Positions 1 to 8,932 are shown, numbered from the stretch's first letter. The stretch is DNA of 35,936 nt from Flavobacterium psychrophilum (GCA_945897545.1 CAMDGJ010000005.1:1-35936), one strand, 5' to 3'. The notes: generated by a model from the letters alone, not told the origin. Translations and numbers: made by a program.

Positions 1-416
1 ATATGCGAGCTATATAAAGGTTTTCCTGTTTCTGCAAAATGTTTTTCAGAAGCATCTAGTAAACCATCGATCCAAGGCAATAATTTTTTTGCACAATGAT
101 CAGTATGCAAAATTACAGTTGCGCCATAAGCTTCTGCTAAAGTATGAATGTGTAACGCTCCAGCGATTCCACCAGCAATTGCTGCTTTTTCACCTACGTT
201 AGAAAGTCCCTTTCCAGCATTAAACTGTGCTCCACCATTAGAGAATTGTATAATAACGGGCGCATTTAATTTTGCGGCAGTTTCAAGAACACCATTTATG
301 GTATCTGAACCAATGACGTTTACTGCAGGAAGAGCAAATCCTTTTTCTTTTGCATAATTGAAAATTTCTTGAACTTGATCTCCTGTTGCAACGCCGGGTT
401 TAATAGTATGTGCCAT
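1..416 (-). CDS. fbaA: Class II fructose-bisphosphate aldolase, N-terminal part (runs off the left edge)
   Basis: Cytoplasmic glycolytic and gluconeogenic enzyme that interconverts fructose 1,6-bisphosphate with dihydroxyacetone phosphate and glyceraldehyde 3-phosphate. Only the first 138 codons are in the window. Translation from the ATG at 416 gives MAHTIKPGVATGDQVQEI, followed by the class II motif HTDHCAKKLLPW, which holds the catalytic Asp and a zinc-ligand His. The start is fixed by the match to the family N-terminus and by a TAnnTTTG -7 motif about 30 nt upstream. The C-terminal half with the remaining metal ligands lies outside, so intactness cannot be judged. A reverse-frame ORF over this stretch is a shadow. 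Confidence 0.93.
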   Translation of the reverse strand, partial: MAHTIKPGVATGDQVQEIFNYAKEKGFALPAVNVIGSDTINGVLETAAKLNAPVIIQFSNGGAQFNAGKGLSNVGEKAAIAGGIAGALHIHTLAEAYGATVILHTDHCAKKLLPWIDGLLDASEKHFAETGKPLYSSH

Positions 417-445
417 TTTATTTTTTTAGATTAATTTATAGTGGA

Positions 446-453
446 CAAAAATA
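446..453 (-). promoter_or_regulatory. Putative -7 element for the aldolase gene
   Basis: On the minus strand this reads TATTTTTG, an exact match to the Bacteroidota -7 consensus TAnnTTTG, 29 nt before the aldolase ATG. No clear -33 TTTG was found. Assigned by motif and position only. Confidence 0.55.
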
Positions 454-518
454 AGAATTAATTACCATTAGAAAGGATAATTTATCCCAAAATTAAATAC
501 TGAATTTGCGAAATCGTA

Positions 519-3020
519 TTAGTTAAACCATCTTTCATTAGGTTCATTAGCGGGATTATAGGTTTTGAAGCCTAAATCAAACCGTACTACAAAAAAGCTT
601 AAGTCGTAACGTAATCCAAAACCAGTGCCTAAAGCCATTTCTTCTAAATCTTTAAGACTACTGAATTTTGCCTTTTCAGCAGTGACATTATCAAGGACAT
701 TCCAAATATTACCTGCATCAGCAAATAGTGCTCCTTTAAGACTTCCAAATATTTTAAAACGGAATTCGGCACTTAAAGCTATTTTCATATTGGCTTCATT
801 AAAATCATCTTTTGCACCGCTGCTTCCTGGCCCTAAACTATAAGGTTGCCAAGCTCTATTGTCGTTTGATCCTCCTGCAAAATAACTCCTTGAAAAAGGA
901 ATGTTGCTTGAATTTCCGTAAGGAATACCGATTCCAAAAAAGGTTCTGACAGCAAGCACTTTTTCTTTGGAAAATTCCCAATACTTGATGTAATCAAATT
1001 CTGTTTTTATGTACTCTGAATATTCTAAGTTGAAAATTTCGTAATTTCCATTTTGGTTTTTTTGTAAGTTTGCCGTGTTAGCAACTAAGGATAAAAGGGA
1101 GCCTGCCGATTCTATTTTGGTTCTAAAGAGATAAAAATTGTTGTCAGTTAAATCTGCTTTAGTTGTTTTCGAAAAAGTGTAATTAGTGGCGATAATAAAA
1201 TTATTTTCAGTTAATCTCACTCTTCGTTCCTCAATGCTGTTTACATCTATGAATTGTTGATTTGGTACAACTATTGTTTTATCCAAAACGTCATTTGTGA
1301 AACCTGTTGTTCCTTTTTCTATTATCAAATCACCAGTATCTACAGCAACATAATCAGGATTTATGTTATAAATTTTTCCAATATTATTTAATGCAGTGTA
1401 AGAAGATTCATAAACATTGAAATAATTTTTAGGGTTTAGATTTCGTACATATTGCATGTTAAAAAGATCAAAACGTGCTAAATTGTTCTTTTTTGGGTTC
1501 CAATTATATGTTAAGGAGCTAGTAAAATTCTCTTTGTCTAATCCAATATTCCTTTGTGAAGATAAACCTATCGAAAGAAGGGTAGAAGGAATCATGCTTT
1601 TTGGAATAATTTTCTCAGTTTTGAAGGGAAACCAAATTCTAGGAATGTTTAGTTTCAAATCAAGTCCGTATTCTGTGACATTAAAAAATACATTATCAGG
1701 ATTTGCCAAATCTTTTGATGAGCCAATGTTTCCTCGAGCTGAAACTTCCAGTGTTTCGGCACCGTTAAAAACATTTCTAATGCTTTCTGTTACGCTACCT
1801 GCAATACCAATATCTTGTATGTTAGAATAAGTGACGTCTAATGTTGTGCCCAAACTGTATTTTTTTCGAGGAGATAAATAGACTTTTGCAATCAACGATT
1901 GAGCTGTTGTATCTCTTTTGTCTACTTCATATAAAATGGTAGGATAATTGAAAATTTTAAGATTGTTCAAATATCGGGTTGTTAAAACGGTTTTAGTATC
2001 AGCAAATAGACCGCCTTTGTTGATAAAAACCGCATCGGTAATAGATTTTGGTTTGTATTTTAATTTGGTGTGACTGTACAAATGAAAATTATTATAGGAA
2101 GTACTGTCGGTAATTTTTGAATTGATCGTGGTTGCTGAATAATCTGTATAAATATTGACATCACTTATTTTGTATATTTTGAAAGGTTCAGTTCTAGTGG
2201 TGTCATTTTCTTGAATAGCATAATCTTTTATGATTAAATCCACGTTGACCTTATTATTATTGTTTAGGGTGTCTAAATTAAAAGTAACATAATTGGGTTG
2301 GAAATTATACACACCATTGTTTCTAAAATGAGTAGAAATTCGGTCTTTTTCATTTACGAAATCTGATGTTTTATACTGATTTCCCGATTTTAAGAAAGTG
2401 TTGGATATTTTTGATTGATACATTGAATCCAGTACCGGAGTAGAAATAGACGTTGCTAATGTATCTAATGAATAAGGACTTCCAGTCGTAATTGTATAAT
2501 TAATTTTTGCCTTTTTAGCAGTTAGGCTATCTATTTTATAATTTGCTTTCACACTAAAAAAGCCATCGCTAAAATAATAGTATTTCAATCGTGAAACAGA
2601 CTTATTTGTTCTTGTAGTGTCAATAATTACTGGTGCTTCTCCAGTTTTCTTTAAGAAATCATGAATTCCGTGATACCAAAAGGATTGTCCTAAACGGTCG
2701 ACTTGTTTTGAGGACAACCATTTTGATTTTTGTTCATATTTGCCAGGATGATTCTTGAATTTAGCTTGATAGGAAGAGTCTGGATTTGGATTTGCAAGAT
2801 TAAATAAATTCAGTCTTAGGCGAAAACCCAAAATAGAACTATTTGGTTTTTGGTACAACTGATTAACAACCTCATCATTCTTTACGGATTTGTTATTTAC
2901 TACAATTTTATTTTCAATAAGTAGCTGCTTGCCGTCAGGAACTCGTTTTACGGCGTCACATGCAGAGATAATTATACCAATTAGAATAAATGTTGCTATT
3001 TTTGTACTAATCTTTTTCAA
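519..3020 (-). CDS. tamL: TamL-type BamA-family outer-membrane lipoprotein
   Basis: 833-residue Omp85/BamA superfamily protein. The N-terminus is a lipoprotein signal peptide with lipobox ISA-C and Cys21 as the lipidated residue. POTRA-like alternating segments follow to about residue 430, then a C-terminal 16-strand-type beta barrel. Near residue 722 the sequence NRAWQP stands where BamA proteins carry their conserved loop-6 VRG(F/Y) motif. A lipidated BamA-like protein is the known form of TamL in Bacteroidota, the partner of TamB in outer-membrane biogenesis. tamB is not next to it here. The gene diverges from the RNA methyltransferase with only 37 bp between the start codons. The family is certain; the TamL assignment rests on the lipobox and architecture. 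Confidence 0.85.
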   Translation of the reverse strand: MKKISTKIATFILIGIIISACDAVKRVPDGKQLLIENKIVVNNKSVKNDEVVNQLYQKPNSSILGFRLRLNLFNLANPNPDSSYQAKFKNHPGKYEQKSKWLSSKQVDRLGQSFWYHGIHDFLKKTGEAPVIIDTTRTNKSVSRLKYYYFSDGFFSVKANYKIDSLTAKKAKINYTITTGSPYSLDTLATSISTPVLDSMYQSKISNTFLKSGNQYKTSDFVNEKDRISTHFRNNGVYNFQPNYVTFNLDTLNNNNKVNVDLIIKDYAIQENDTTRTEPFKIYKISDVNIYTDYSATTINSKITDSTSYNNFHLYSHTKLKYKPKSITDAVFINKGGLFADTKTVLTTRYLNNLKIFNYPTILYEVDKRDTTAQSLIAKVYLSPRKKYSLGTTLDVTYSNIQDIGIAGSVTESIRNVFNGAETLEVSARGNIGSSKDLANPDNVFFNVTEYGLDLKLNIPRIWFPFKTEKIIPKSMIPSTLLSIGLSSQRNIGLDKENFTSSLTYNWNPKKNNLARFDLFNMQYVRNLNPKNYFNVYESSYTALNNIGKIYNINPDYVAVDTGDLIIEKGTTGFTNDVLDKTIVVPNQQFIDVNSIEERRVRLTENNFIIATNYTFSKTTKADLTDNNFYLFRTKIESAGSLLSLVANTANLQKNQNGNYEIFNLEYSEYIKTEFDYIKYWEFSKEKVLAVRTFFGIGIPYGNSSNIPFSRSYFAGGSNDNRAWQPYSLGPGSSGAKDDFNEANMKIALSAEFRFKIFGSLKGALFADAGNIWNVLDNVTAEKAKFSSLKDLEEMALGTGFGLRYDLSFFVVRFDLGFKTYNPANEPNERWFN

Positions 3021-3040
3021 GTGTCGTGAAATATTTAATT

Positions 3041-3048
3041 CAAAAGTA
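3041..3048 (-). promoter_or_regulatory. Putative -7 element for tamL
   Basis: Minus-strand TACTTTTG matches TAnnTTTG, 20 nt before the tamL ATG and inside the 37-bp divergent gap shared with the RNA methyltransferase gene. Confidence 0.5.
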
Positions 3049-3057
3049 CATTATTTT

Positions 3058-3783
3058 ATGCTTAGTAAAAACCAAATAAAGCTTATAACGAGTTTGCAGC
3101 AAAAAAAACAGCGTTCAGCCAACCAATTGTTTTTTGCCGAAGGCGTAAAAGTAATTCAAGAATTGGTGGAATCAAATTTTGAATTGGTTCATTTGTACTC
3201 TACCCAGAACGATTTTGAGGAAGTTTCGCAGGACAAAAAAACCTTAATTTCCGAAAATGAATTGAAAAAAATTAGCGCTTTGGCAACGCAAAATTCTTGT
3301 TTGGCAGTTTTTAGAATTCCAATCGAGAAAAAAATAATCGAATCGGGATTAATCCTCGCTCTTGATTCCATCCGTGATCCAGGCAATTTAGGAACTATAT
3401 TGCGGCTTTGCGACTGGTTTGGCATCACTCAACTATTATGTTCCAAAGAAACTGTTGATATTTATAATCCAAAAGTGGTTCAAGCCACTATGGGTTCCAT
3501 TGCCAGAGTCAATGTGAATTATGTGGACTTAGAGTTTTACATTAGTCAAACTGAACAGGCTGTTTTCGGAACTTTTATGGATGGAAATACTATTTATAAA
3601 AGCGATTTACCCCAAGAAGGAATTATTATTATGGGCAATGAAGCCAACGGCATTTCACCCGAACTTGAAAAATTAATTAAAAATAGACTTACAATTCCTC
3701 GTTTTGGAACAGTTCAAAAAACAGAAAGTTTGAATGTGGCAACCGCAACAGCCATTGTTCTGAGCGAGTTTAGAAGAGGGTGA
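3058..3783 (+). CDS. SpoU/TrmH-family RNA 2'-O-ribose methyltransferase
   Basis: 241-residue SPOUT-class methyltransferase that would methylate a ribose 2'-OH in rRNA or tRNA using SAM. The three family motifs are visible: motif 1 RDPGNLGTILRLCDWFG with Asn110 and Arg116, motif 2 IIMGNEANGIS with Glu195, and motif 3 KTESLNVATATAIVL with Ser224 and Asn226. An N-terminal domain of about 90 residues (QLFFAEGVKVIQEL) resembles the L30e-like substrate-binding domain. The open frame extends upstream to 2890, but that part overlaps tamL antisense. The ATG at 3058 gives the family N-terminus MLSKNQIKLI and was chosen. The target nucleotide cannot be inferred. Confidence 0.92.
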   Translation: MLSKNQIKLITSLQQKKQRSANQLFFAEGVKVIQELVESNFELVHLYSTQNDFEEVSQDKKTLISENELKKISALATQNSCLAVFRIPIEKKIIESGLILALDSIRDPGNLGTILRLCDWFGITQLLCSKETVDIYNPKVVQATMGSIARVNVNYVDLEFYISQTEQAVFGTFMDGNTIYKSDLPQEGIIIMGNEANGISPELEKLIKNRLTIPRFGTVQKTESLNVATATAIVLSEFRRG

Positions 3784-3787
3784 CTTT

Positions 3788-3871
3788 TAGTGTAAAGTGG
3801 TCAGTATTTTTGTGGTCAGTATTTATGTTGTATTTCATTGCTGATCACTCAAGGCTGACCATTGAACACTA
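3788..3871. terminator. Dyad between convergent RNA methyltransferase and porT genes
   Basis: Two-part inverted repeat: TAGTGT-4 nt-TGGTCAG at 3788-3804 pairs with CTGACCA-4 nt-ACACTA at 3855-3871, with a 50-nt loop holding a second copy of GTGGTCAGTATTT. It fills the gap between two converging genes, so a bidirectional transcription end is likely. There is no strong T-tract, so it is not a textbook intrinsic terminator. Confidence 0.45.
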
Positions 3872-3875
3872 CTTT

Positions 3876-4610
3876 CTAGTGAAATGTAAAATTAATCAGA
3901 AAGGCTCTGGTTTTTAACGATTCAATATTTCCAGTCCACGGACTAGGACCAGCAGGATCATAATTGTCGCGAATTAATTCATCTTTAATTCCGAAAACAC
4001 CTCTAATAGAAGGGGAGAAGATAAAATATTCCGAAAAAATATCAATACCAAAACCTACTTCATAATTTGTTGTCCAAGGTTTAACCCTAAAGCGATCCTG
4101 GTAATTATCATCTATTGATTTTGAATTACTAGATAAATTCAACGTAGCCGAAACTCCCCCAAGCAAATAAGGCCTTATATTTCCTGTTCTCAGCGATAAA
4201 AATTTTAATAATAACGGAAAATGAAGGTAAGTGCTGTTTACTTGCCTCAACATGTCAGAAGGCGATGGCGGAGGCATTCCTTCGAAATAACTTTCTGGAT
4301 ATTGCAAATCTCTAGTAGTGTTATATAACCCTGGTTCAAATCGTAAACTTACATATTCTTGAAGTTTCAAATTAGCAACAAGACCAACATTAAAACCAGT
4401 ACTTTTTGTTACAAGAATGTCATCACTAACTGTATTGTAATCTATTTTGAAATCGTAGGAATTAAGTCCTAAGTAAAACCCAAAATAAACCCTTTGTTTT
4501 TGAAAATTTTCTAGATTGATAATGGGGTCTCTACCAAATAAATTATTAGGGCTCTGAGCCTGAACTTTTAGCGCAGTGACTAATAAAATTAAGAAGGCTA
4601 TTTTTTTCAT
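3876..4610 (-). CDS. porT: Outer-membrane beta-barrel protein of the PorT/SprT type (type IX secretion)
   Basis: 244 residues with a signal peptide (MKKIAFLILLVTALKVQAQ) and an eight-stranded OmpX/PorT-like barrel of alternating strands, such as RVYFGFYLGLNSYDF and YLHFPLLLKFLSLR, ending in FLINFTFH. PorT/SprT is a component needed for type IX secretion and gliding in Bacteroidota. The assignment comes from length, the YFGFYLGLNSYDF segment and the position just downstream of ubiE, an arrangement I recall from flavobacteria. General outer-membrane beta-barrel protein is the safe fallback. It follows ubiE on the same strand after 89 bp and may be co-transcribed with it. Confidence 0.75.
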   Translation of the reverse strand: MKKIAFLILLVTALKVQAQSPNNLFGRDPIINLENFQKQRVYFGFYLGLNSYDFKIDYNTVSDDILVTKSTGFNVGLVANLKLQEYVSLRFEPGLYNTTRDLQYPESYFEGMPPPSPSDMLRQVNSTYLHFPLLLKFLSLRTGNIRPYLLGGVSATLNLSSNSKSIDDNYQDRFRVKPWTTNYEVGFGIDIFSEYFIFSPSIRGVFGIKDELIRDNYDPAGPSPWTGNIESLKTRAFLINFTFH

Positions 4611-4699
4611 GCGACGATGCTATTTATTTTTCTTATGGATTCGCTACAACTTGAAAGGTGTTTGTTTTTGCAAACTTCTTTTTTGGTAGCGATTACATA

Positions 4700-5431
4700 T
4701 TATATTTTTGAAGCGGAATAAATGGTCGCAACACCAAAGGTTTGTGGCAAAGCAACTACATCTATAAACCCAATTTTTTTCAAAATATTGTTTAAAACTT
4801 CTCCATACGGAAATGCAGCCGCTGATTCTGACAAATATCCGTAGGCAACATTGTCTTTTGAAAATAATTTTCCGATGATTGGCAGGATGTTTTCACTATA
4901 AAAAGTATAGCCTTGTTTGTAAGGTATTTTATCTGGCACCGAAGTTTCAAGTATAACAAAAGTACCATTTGGTTTTAAAACCCTTAAAATTTCAGACAAT
5001 CCTTTTTCTAGATTTTCGAAATTTCTGACACCAAAAGCAACAGTAATAGCATCAAAGTAGTTGTCCTCGAAAGGCATATTCTCTGAATCAGCCAAAACCA
5101 TTTCTATTCTTGTGGACAAGTTTTTGTCAAGAATTTTTTTCTTGCCTACTTCCAGCATTCCTGCTGAAATATCCAGTCCAATGATTTTTTCGGCATTGGT
5201 TTGCGCCATCAAAATAGCTAAATCACCAGTTCCAGTTGCAATATCAAGAATTATTTTAGGATTGGATTGAGCTACAATTTGAAGCACTTTTTTGCGCCAT
5301 TTCACGTCGATTCCAAACGAAATAACCCGATTTAAATTATCGTAATTACCAGAAATAGTGTCAAACATTGCCGCAACTTGTTCTTTTTTACTTAGATTAG
5401 AATCTTTATAGGGAGTTATATTTTTTGACAT
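4700..5431 (-). CDS. ubiE: Demethylmenaquinone methyltransferase (MenG/UbiE family)
   Basis: 243-residue SAM-dependent C-methyltransferase for the last step of menaquinone synthesis, methylation of demethylmenaquinone. Menaquinone is the usual respiratory quinone of this group, so the menaquinone role is preferred over ubiquinone. SAM-binding motif I is [13 protein letters not shown] at residues 61-73. The UbiE signatures [20 protein letters not shown] and [14 protein letters not shown] are present. An exact TAnnTTTG -7 motif lies only about 17 nt upstream of the ATG, implying a very short 5' UTR. The gene is followed by porT. Confidence 0.93.
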   Translation of the reverse strand: MSKNITPYKDSNLSKKEQVAAMFDTISGNYDNLNRVISFGIDVKWRKKVLQIVAQSNPKIILDIATGTGDLAILMAQTNAEKIIGLDISAGMLEVGKKKILDKNLSTRIEMVLADSENMPFEDNYFDAITVAFGVRNFENLEKGLSEILRVLKPNGTFVILETSVPDKIPYKQGYTFYSENILPIIGKLFSKDNVAYGYLSESAAAFPYGEVLNNILKKIGFIDVVALPQTFGVATIYSASKI

Positions 5432-5447
5432 TTAATAAAATTTGGGA

Positions 5448-5455
5448 CAAAGGTA
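5448..5455 (-). promoter_or_regulatory. Putative -7 element for ubiE
   Basis: Minus-strand TACCTTTG matches TAnnTTTG in the 48-bp gap between folA and ubiE, which suggests that ubiE has its own start in addition to any read-through from folA. Confidence 0.5.
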
Positions 5456-5479
5456 ATCTAGATTTTTGGATAATAAATT

Positions 5480-5965
5480 TTATTTTTTCCGAGTATATTT
5501 TTGGAAAGTATAGTCAAACAGGTGTTTTTCGTCCTTTGGATTAAAGGTTTCGGAAATTAACTCCCAAATTTCTGGTTCAATTTCAGGAAAATAAACATCG
5601 GCATCAAACGAATGATGCACTCGTGTAATATCGAGTTGGTCTGCCAAATGGATGGATTGTGCGTAAATCTCTCCACCACCTATTATGTATACGTCTTCAT
5701 TTTTAGGACAAATCGCTATGGCTTTTTCTAAATCTTGGACTACAATACACCCTTCATGTTTTAAGCCTATTTGCCGAGAAATAATGACGTGAGTCCTATT
5801 AGGTAGTGGTTTAGGGAAGCTGTCAAAAGTTTTTCTCCCCATTATTATATAATGTCCTGAAGTAATTTCTTTGAACCGCTTAAAATCTAGCGGCAAATGC
5901 CAAAGCAAATCATTGTTTTTTCCAAGCGCATAGTTTTCGGCAACTGCCGCAATCAAAATAATCAT
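5480..5965 (-). CDS. folA: Dihydrofolate reductase
   Basis: 161-residue DHFR that reduces dihydrofolate to tetrahydrofolate with NADPH, regenerating the cofactor consumed by thymidylate synthase (thyA, about 1.5 kb away on the same strand). Catalytic Asp27 lies in LPLDFKRF after Trp22, the NADPH-binding loop is IIMGRKTFDSFP, and the second nucleotide-binding segment is VYIIGGGEIY. The length is standard for bacterial DHFR. The ATG is 3 nt past the stop of the 2TM gene, so the two are translationally close and very likely one operon. Confidence 0.96.
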   Translation of the reverse strand: MIILIAAVAENYALGKNNDLLWHLPLDFKRFKEITSGHYIIMGRKTFDSFPKPLPNRTHVIISRQIGLKHEGCIVVQDLEKAIAICPKNEDVYIIGGGEIYAQSIHLADQLDITRVHHSFDADVYFPEIEPEIWELISETFNPKDEKHLFDYTFQKYTRKK

Positions 5966-5968
5966 TTG

Positions 5969-6310
5969 TTATAGAGGTTTTTTAAAGGAATCTTCGTCAA
6001 TCTTAGTTGATAATTGGTCAATTTTTGTTTGTTGTTTGGCAACAAGTTTATCAATTTGTTCTCTTTCCCAGTTCTTATTCATAAAGCGATCCGTAATGTA
6101 TACTTTTATAAATTGTAAAATAAATAAAAATCCCCAGAGGGCAATTGCCCATATACACCAACAAGATTTAACACCAAACGCTTCAAAATGATTGGCGATA
6201 AACAAAAAAATACTACCCAACGTAAATAAGACAAAATGAAAATAGAGCCCTTTTTTTTGTTTTAACCTGTTTCGGGCATATTCATAAAGTTCGTATTGTT
6301 CTTTTTGCAT
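5969..6310 (-). CDS. 2TM domain-containing membrane protein
   Basis: 113-residue small inner-membrane protein. A charged N-terminus (ARNRLKQKKGLYFHFVLF) leads into two hydrophobic helices at about residues 23-40 and 51-70, followed by a basic segment and a Gln/Lys/Asp-rich coiled-coil-like tail. This is the architecture of the flavobacterial 2TM domain family, whose function is unknown. It is the first gene of an apparent operon with folA. A near-match to the -7 motif (TATCTTTA) lies about 20 nt upstream. Confidence 0.85.
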   Translation of the reverse strand: MQKEQYELYEYARNRLKQKKGLYFHFVLFTLGSIFLFIANHFEAFGVKSCWCIWAIALWGFLFILQFIKVYITDRFMNKNWEREQIDKLVAKQQTKIDQLSTKIDEDSFKKPL

Positions 6311-6512
6311 ACTTCTAGAATTTGATTATAAAGATAAAATTTATTTTGAATTTACATTATTATTAATCAAACATTATTTAAAGAGAAAACGCTTTCTATT
6401 TAAGGTATTGAAAGTTTCGGCAAAAATATTTATGAATACGGTTAAAAAGCACTAGTATTATTTCCATACTCATAAAAATTAATCTGAAATTTTAAATTTT
6501 AAATATTTGCTA

Positions 6513-6520
6513 TATCTTTG
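6513..6520 (+). promoter_or_regulatory. Putative -7 element for the CBM48-like gene
   Basis: TATCTTTG is an exact TAnnTTTG match 26 nt upstream of the ATG at 6547. The preceding 160 bp is AT-rich and otherwise holds nothing I recognise. Confidence 0.6.
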
Positions 6521-6546
6521 CTTATAATCCTAAAAATGATACAGTT

Positions 6547-6843
6547 ATGTCAATAAAGAAGCAAGTTGTAAAAACAAAGCCGGTTTGTAAAGTTACATTT
6601 TCGGTAAAAGCAAAGGAAGCAAATAGCGCATCAGTAATTGGAGATTTCAACAATTGGAATCCAGCTGATGGAGAGTTGTTAAAATTGAAAAACGGAACCT
6701 TTAAAGGTGTTTTCGATTTAGCAAAAGATGCCTCGTACGAATTCAAGTATCTTGTAGATGGTACTTACATAAACGAAAGCGAAGCAGATTATTTCAAATG
6801 GAATGAATTTGCAGGAGCAGAAAATGGTGTGTTAACTGTTTAA
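6547..6843 (+). CDS. Stand-alone isoamylase early-set / CBM48-like glycan-binding domain protein
   Basis: 98-residue protein made almost entirely of one immunoglobulin-like early-set domain. The signature VIGDFNNWNP at about residues 36-45 and the strands GVFDLAKDASYEFKYLVDG match the glycogen-binding domain found in branching enzymes and AMP-kinase beta subunits. There is no catalytic domain, signal peptide or membrane segment, so it would act in the cytoplasm as a binding or adaptor module. The basic N-terminus (MSIKKQVVKTKPVCK) precedes the domain. It converges with the HIT gene. The partner and ligand are unknown. Confidence 0.85.
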   Translation: MSIKKQVVKTKPVCKVTFSVKAKEANSASVIGDFNNWNPADGELLKLKNGTFKGVFDLAKDASYEFKYLVDGTYINESEADYFKWNEFAGAENGVLTV

Positions 6844-6939
6844 TCTTCTTTTGTTAAAAAATTAAAATCCGTATAGTTTGAAACAGGATGAATTTTCTAT
6901 TTTGATACAAGAAGATTGTGTTGGACTGATAGTGCCTAT

Positions 6940-7365
6940 TTATAGTCCACCTTTTATTTTTTCGATTAAAGCAGTATATTCAGCCTCTGAAAGATAAGTT
7001 TTTTGTGGGTTCATTTCAAAAACACCTCCAAAACCGTACGCATCCTTATATTTTGGAACTACGTGCATGTGTAAATGAGAGATGGTATCAGCATAAGCAC
7101 CATAGTTAATTTTTGTAGGGTTGAATGCTGCTGCAATCGCTTTTGCAGTTGTTGCAACATCGCGCATAAAGGCATTTCGTTGGTCATCGCTCAATTCGTG
7201 AAATTCCACGCTATGGTCTTTGTAGACAACATTGCAGCGACCCGTATAGGATTGCTCTTTAAACAAGAATAATTGGGATACTTTTAAATCACAAATTTTA
7301 ATCATTAAATTGTGTAATTTTTCGTTTTTTTGACAATACAAACATTCTGAAACGGGAGTAGACAT
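6940..7365 (-). CDS. HIT-family protein
   Basis: 141-residue histidine-triad protein. The triad motif is HLHMHVVPK with His97, His99 and His101. An N-terminal Cys-x-x-Cys (Cys8, Cys11) suggests a structural zinc site. HIT proteins are nucleotide hydrolases or transferases acting on dinucleoside polyphosphates or aminoacyl-adenylates; the substrate here cannot be told from sequence. It lies 64 bp after thyA on the same strand and may be read with it. Confidence 0.92.
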   Translation of the reverse strand: MSTPVSECLYCQKNEKLHNLMIKICDLKVSQLFLFKEQSYTGRCNVVYKDHSVEFHELSDDQRNAFMRDVATTAKAIAAAFNPTKINYGAYADTISHLHMHVVPKYKDAYGFGGVFEMNPQKTYLSEAEYTALIEKIKGGL

Positions 7366-7429
7366 ACTTTTTTTTTATGTGAATATAAGTGGATAAGTGC
7401 GAGGATTCGATAAATTAAATATACTAAAA

Positions 7430-8254
7430 TTACACAGCCACGCTTCCTCTAATCAAAGGATGTGGTTCGTAGCCCTCAAGCGTGAAATCATCAAAAGTAA
7501 AAGAGAAAATGTCTTTTATAGCTGGATTCAAAATCATTTTTGGTAATGGTTTTCGTTCGCGAGACAATTGCAATTTCACTTGTTCAAAATGATTGTTGTA
7601 AATATGTGCATCACCAAAAGTGTGAATAAATTCACCTACTTTAAACCCGCAAACCTGAGCAATCATCATTGTAAAAAGCGCATAAGAAGCGATGTTAAAT
7701 GGCACTCCAAGAAATATATCGGCACTTCTTTGGTACAATTGGCAAGACAATTTTCCCTCAGAAACGTAGAATTGGAAGAAAGCGTGACACGGCGGTAAGG
7801 CCGCTTTATTGTTGGCTACATTCTCCGAAAATGATTTTGAATTGTCCGGCAAAACACTTGGATTCCAAGCCGAAACCAGCATTCTTCTGCTGTTTGGGTT
7901 GGTTTTGAGTTCTTTGATGAGTTCTGCGATTTGGTCTATTTCTTCGCTGTTCCAATTGCGCCATTGGTGTCCGTAAACGGGGCCTAAATTACCGTTTTCA
8001 TCCGCCCAAGCATCCCAGATTTTCACTCCGTTATCTTGCAGGTATTTAATATTGGTGTCGCCTTTTAGGAACCAAAGTAATTCATATATGATTGATTTCA
8101 GGTGTAATTTTTTGGTAGTCACCATCGGGAAACCTTCTGCCAAATCAAATCGCATTTGGTAACCAAACACACTTTTTGTTCCTGTTCCAGTTCGGTCTCC
8201 TTTTTGACAACCGTTTTCCATAACGTGTTGCACTAAATCTAAATATTGTCTCAT
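7430..8254 (-). CDS. thyA: Thymidylate synthase
   Basis: 274-residue ThyA, making dTMP from dUMP with methylene-tetrahydrofolate. The catalytic Cys156 sits in [13 protein letters not shown], the arginine pair in [12 protein letters not shown], and the folate and nucleotide segments [11 protein letters not shown] and [13 protein letters not shown] are intact. It is about 10 residues longer than the 264-residue E. coli enzyme because of a small insert at residues 134-151, which looks benign. The gene precedes the HIT gene and follows the bifunctional nuclease gene by 54 bp. Confidence 0.97.
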   Translation of the reverse strand: MRQYLDLVQHVMENGCQKGDRTGTGTKSVFGYQMRFDLAEGFPMVTTKKLHLKSIIYELLWFLKGDTNIKYLQDNGVKIWDAWADENGNLGPVYGHQWRNWNSEEIDQIAELIKELKTNPNSRRMLVSAWNPSVLPDNSKSFSENVANNKAALPPCHAFFQFYVSEGKLSCQLYQRSADIFLGVPFNIASYALFTMMIAQVCGFKVGEFIHTFGDAHIYNNHFEQVKLQLSRERKPLPKMILNPAIKDIFSFTFDDFTLEGYEPHPLIRGSVAV

Positions 8255-8256
8255 AT

Positions 8257-8308
8257 AATCGTAAATTCCATACTTCCCACTTCTAACTTCGTACCTCTAA
8301 CTTAAAAA
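8257..8308. repeat. Low-complexity AGTTAGAGGT-type repeat between the nuclease gene and thyA
   Basis: On the minus strand this gap reads as imperfect copies of GAAGTTAGA and AGTTAGAGGT. The same word family reappears at 35732-35775. It probably represents a dispersed short intergenic repeat and has no coding potential. Confidence 0.5.
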
Positions 8309-8932
8309 CTATCTTTTCGAAATTTCATCTCTAATTTTGGCTGCCTTTTCATAATCTTCGTGTTCTACAGCTTGATCTAACAAATCATTTAATTCTTGCA
8401 GGGAATGTTTTGAATAGGTTTCACCAGATGTATTGCTTTCTTCGCCTAATCCGAAGGTTTCAGGATTTGAAAAAACATCATCAATTTCCTGTGAATTTTT
8501 ATCTGTTTCCATCGGATTTGATTTCAAGTAAATACCTGCTTTTTCTAAAATGTTTTTATAGGTAAAAATAGGAGCGTTAAATCGCAGTGCAAGTGCAATA
8601 GCATCAGATGTTCTGGCATCAATTATTTCTTCTATTTTATCTCTTTCGCAGATGATGCTGGAATAAAAAACGCCGTCGACTAATTTATGAATAATGACTT
8701 GCTTTACCACAATATCGAAACGGTCGGCAAAATTTTTGAACAGATCGTGGGTCAACGGACGAGGTGGCTTTATTTCTTTTTCTAAAGCAATTGCAATAGA
8801 CTGAGCCTCGAAAGCACCGATGACTATGGGTAACTTTCTTTCGCCGTCAACTTCATTTAAAATCAGTGCATAAGCACCATTTTGGGTTTGACTATAAGAA
8901 ATTCCTTTTATGGATAATTTGACTAAGCTCAT
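8309..8932 (-). CDS. Bifunctional nuclease family protein (DUF151 plus UVR motif)
   Basis: 207 residues. The N-terminal domain (MSLVKLSIKGISYSQTQNG to about residue 135) is the DUF151/bifunctional nuclease fold, named after a plant DNase/RNase; the bacterial role is not well defined. The C-terminus (residues about 175-207, LLDQAVEHEDYEKAAKIRDEI) is a UvrB/UvrC-type UVR motif, suggesting protein contacts. An earlier in-frame ATG at 8953 would add seven residues (MLFNFSN). The ATG at 8932 gives the family N-terminus and is preferred. The gene has its own -7 motif about 110 nt upstream. Confidence 0.88.
   Translation of the reverse strand: MSLVKLSIKGISYSQTQNGAYALILNEVDGERKLPIVIGAFEAQSIAIALEKEIKPPRPLTHDLFKNFADRFDIVVKQVIIHKLVDGVFYSSIICERDKIEEIIDARTSDAIALALRFNAPIFTYKNILEKAGIYLKSNPMETDKNSQEIDDVFSNPETFGLGEESNTSGETYSKHSLQELNDLLDQAVEHEDYEKAAKIRDEISKR

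Noticed and set aside
2890..3057. Extension of the RNA methyltransferase frame into tamL
   Set aside because: It is antisense to the tamL signal peptide region and is not family sequence; the ATG at 3058 fits.
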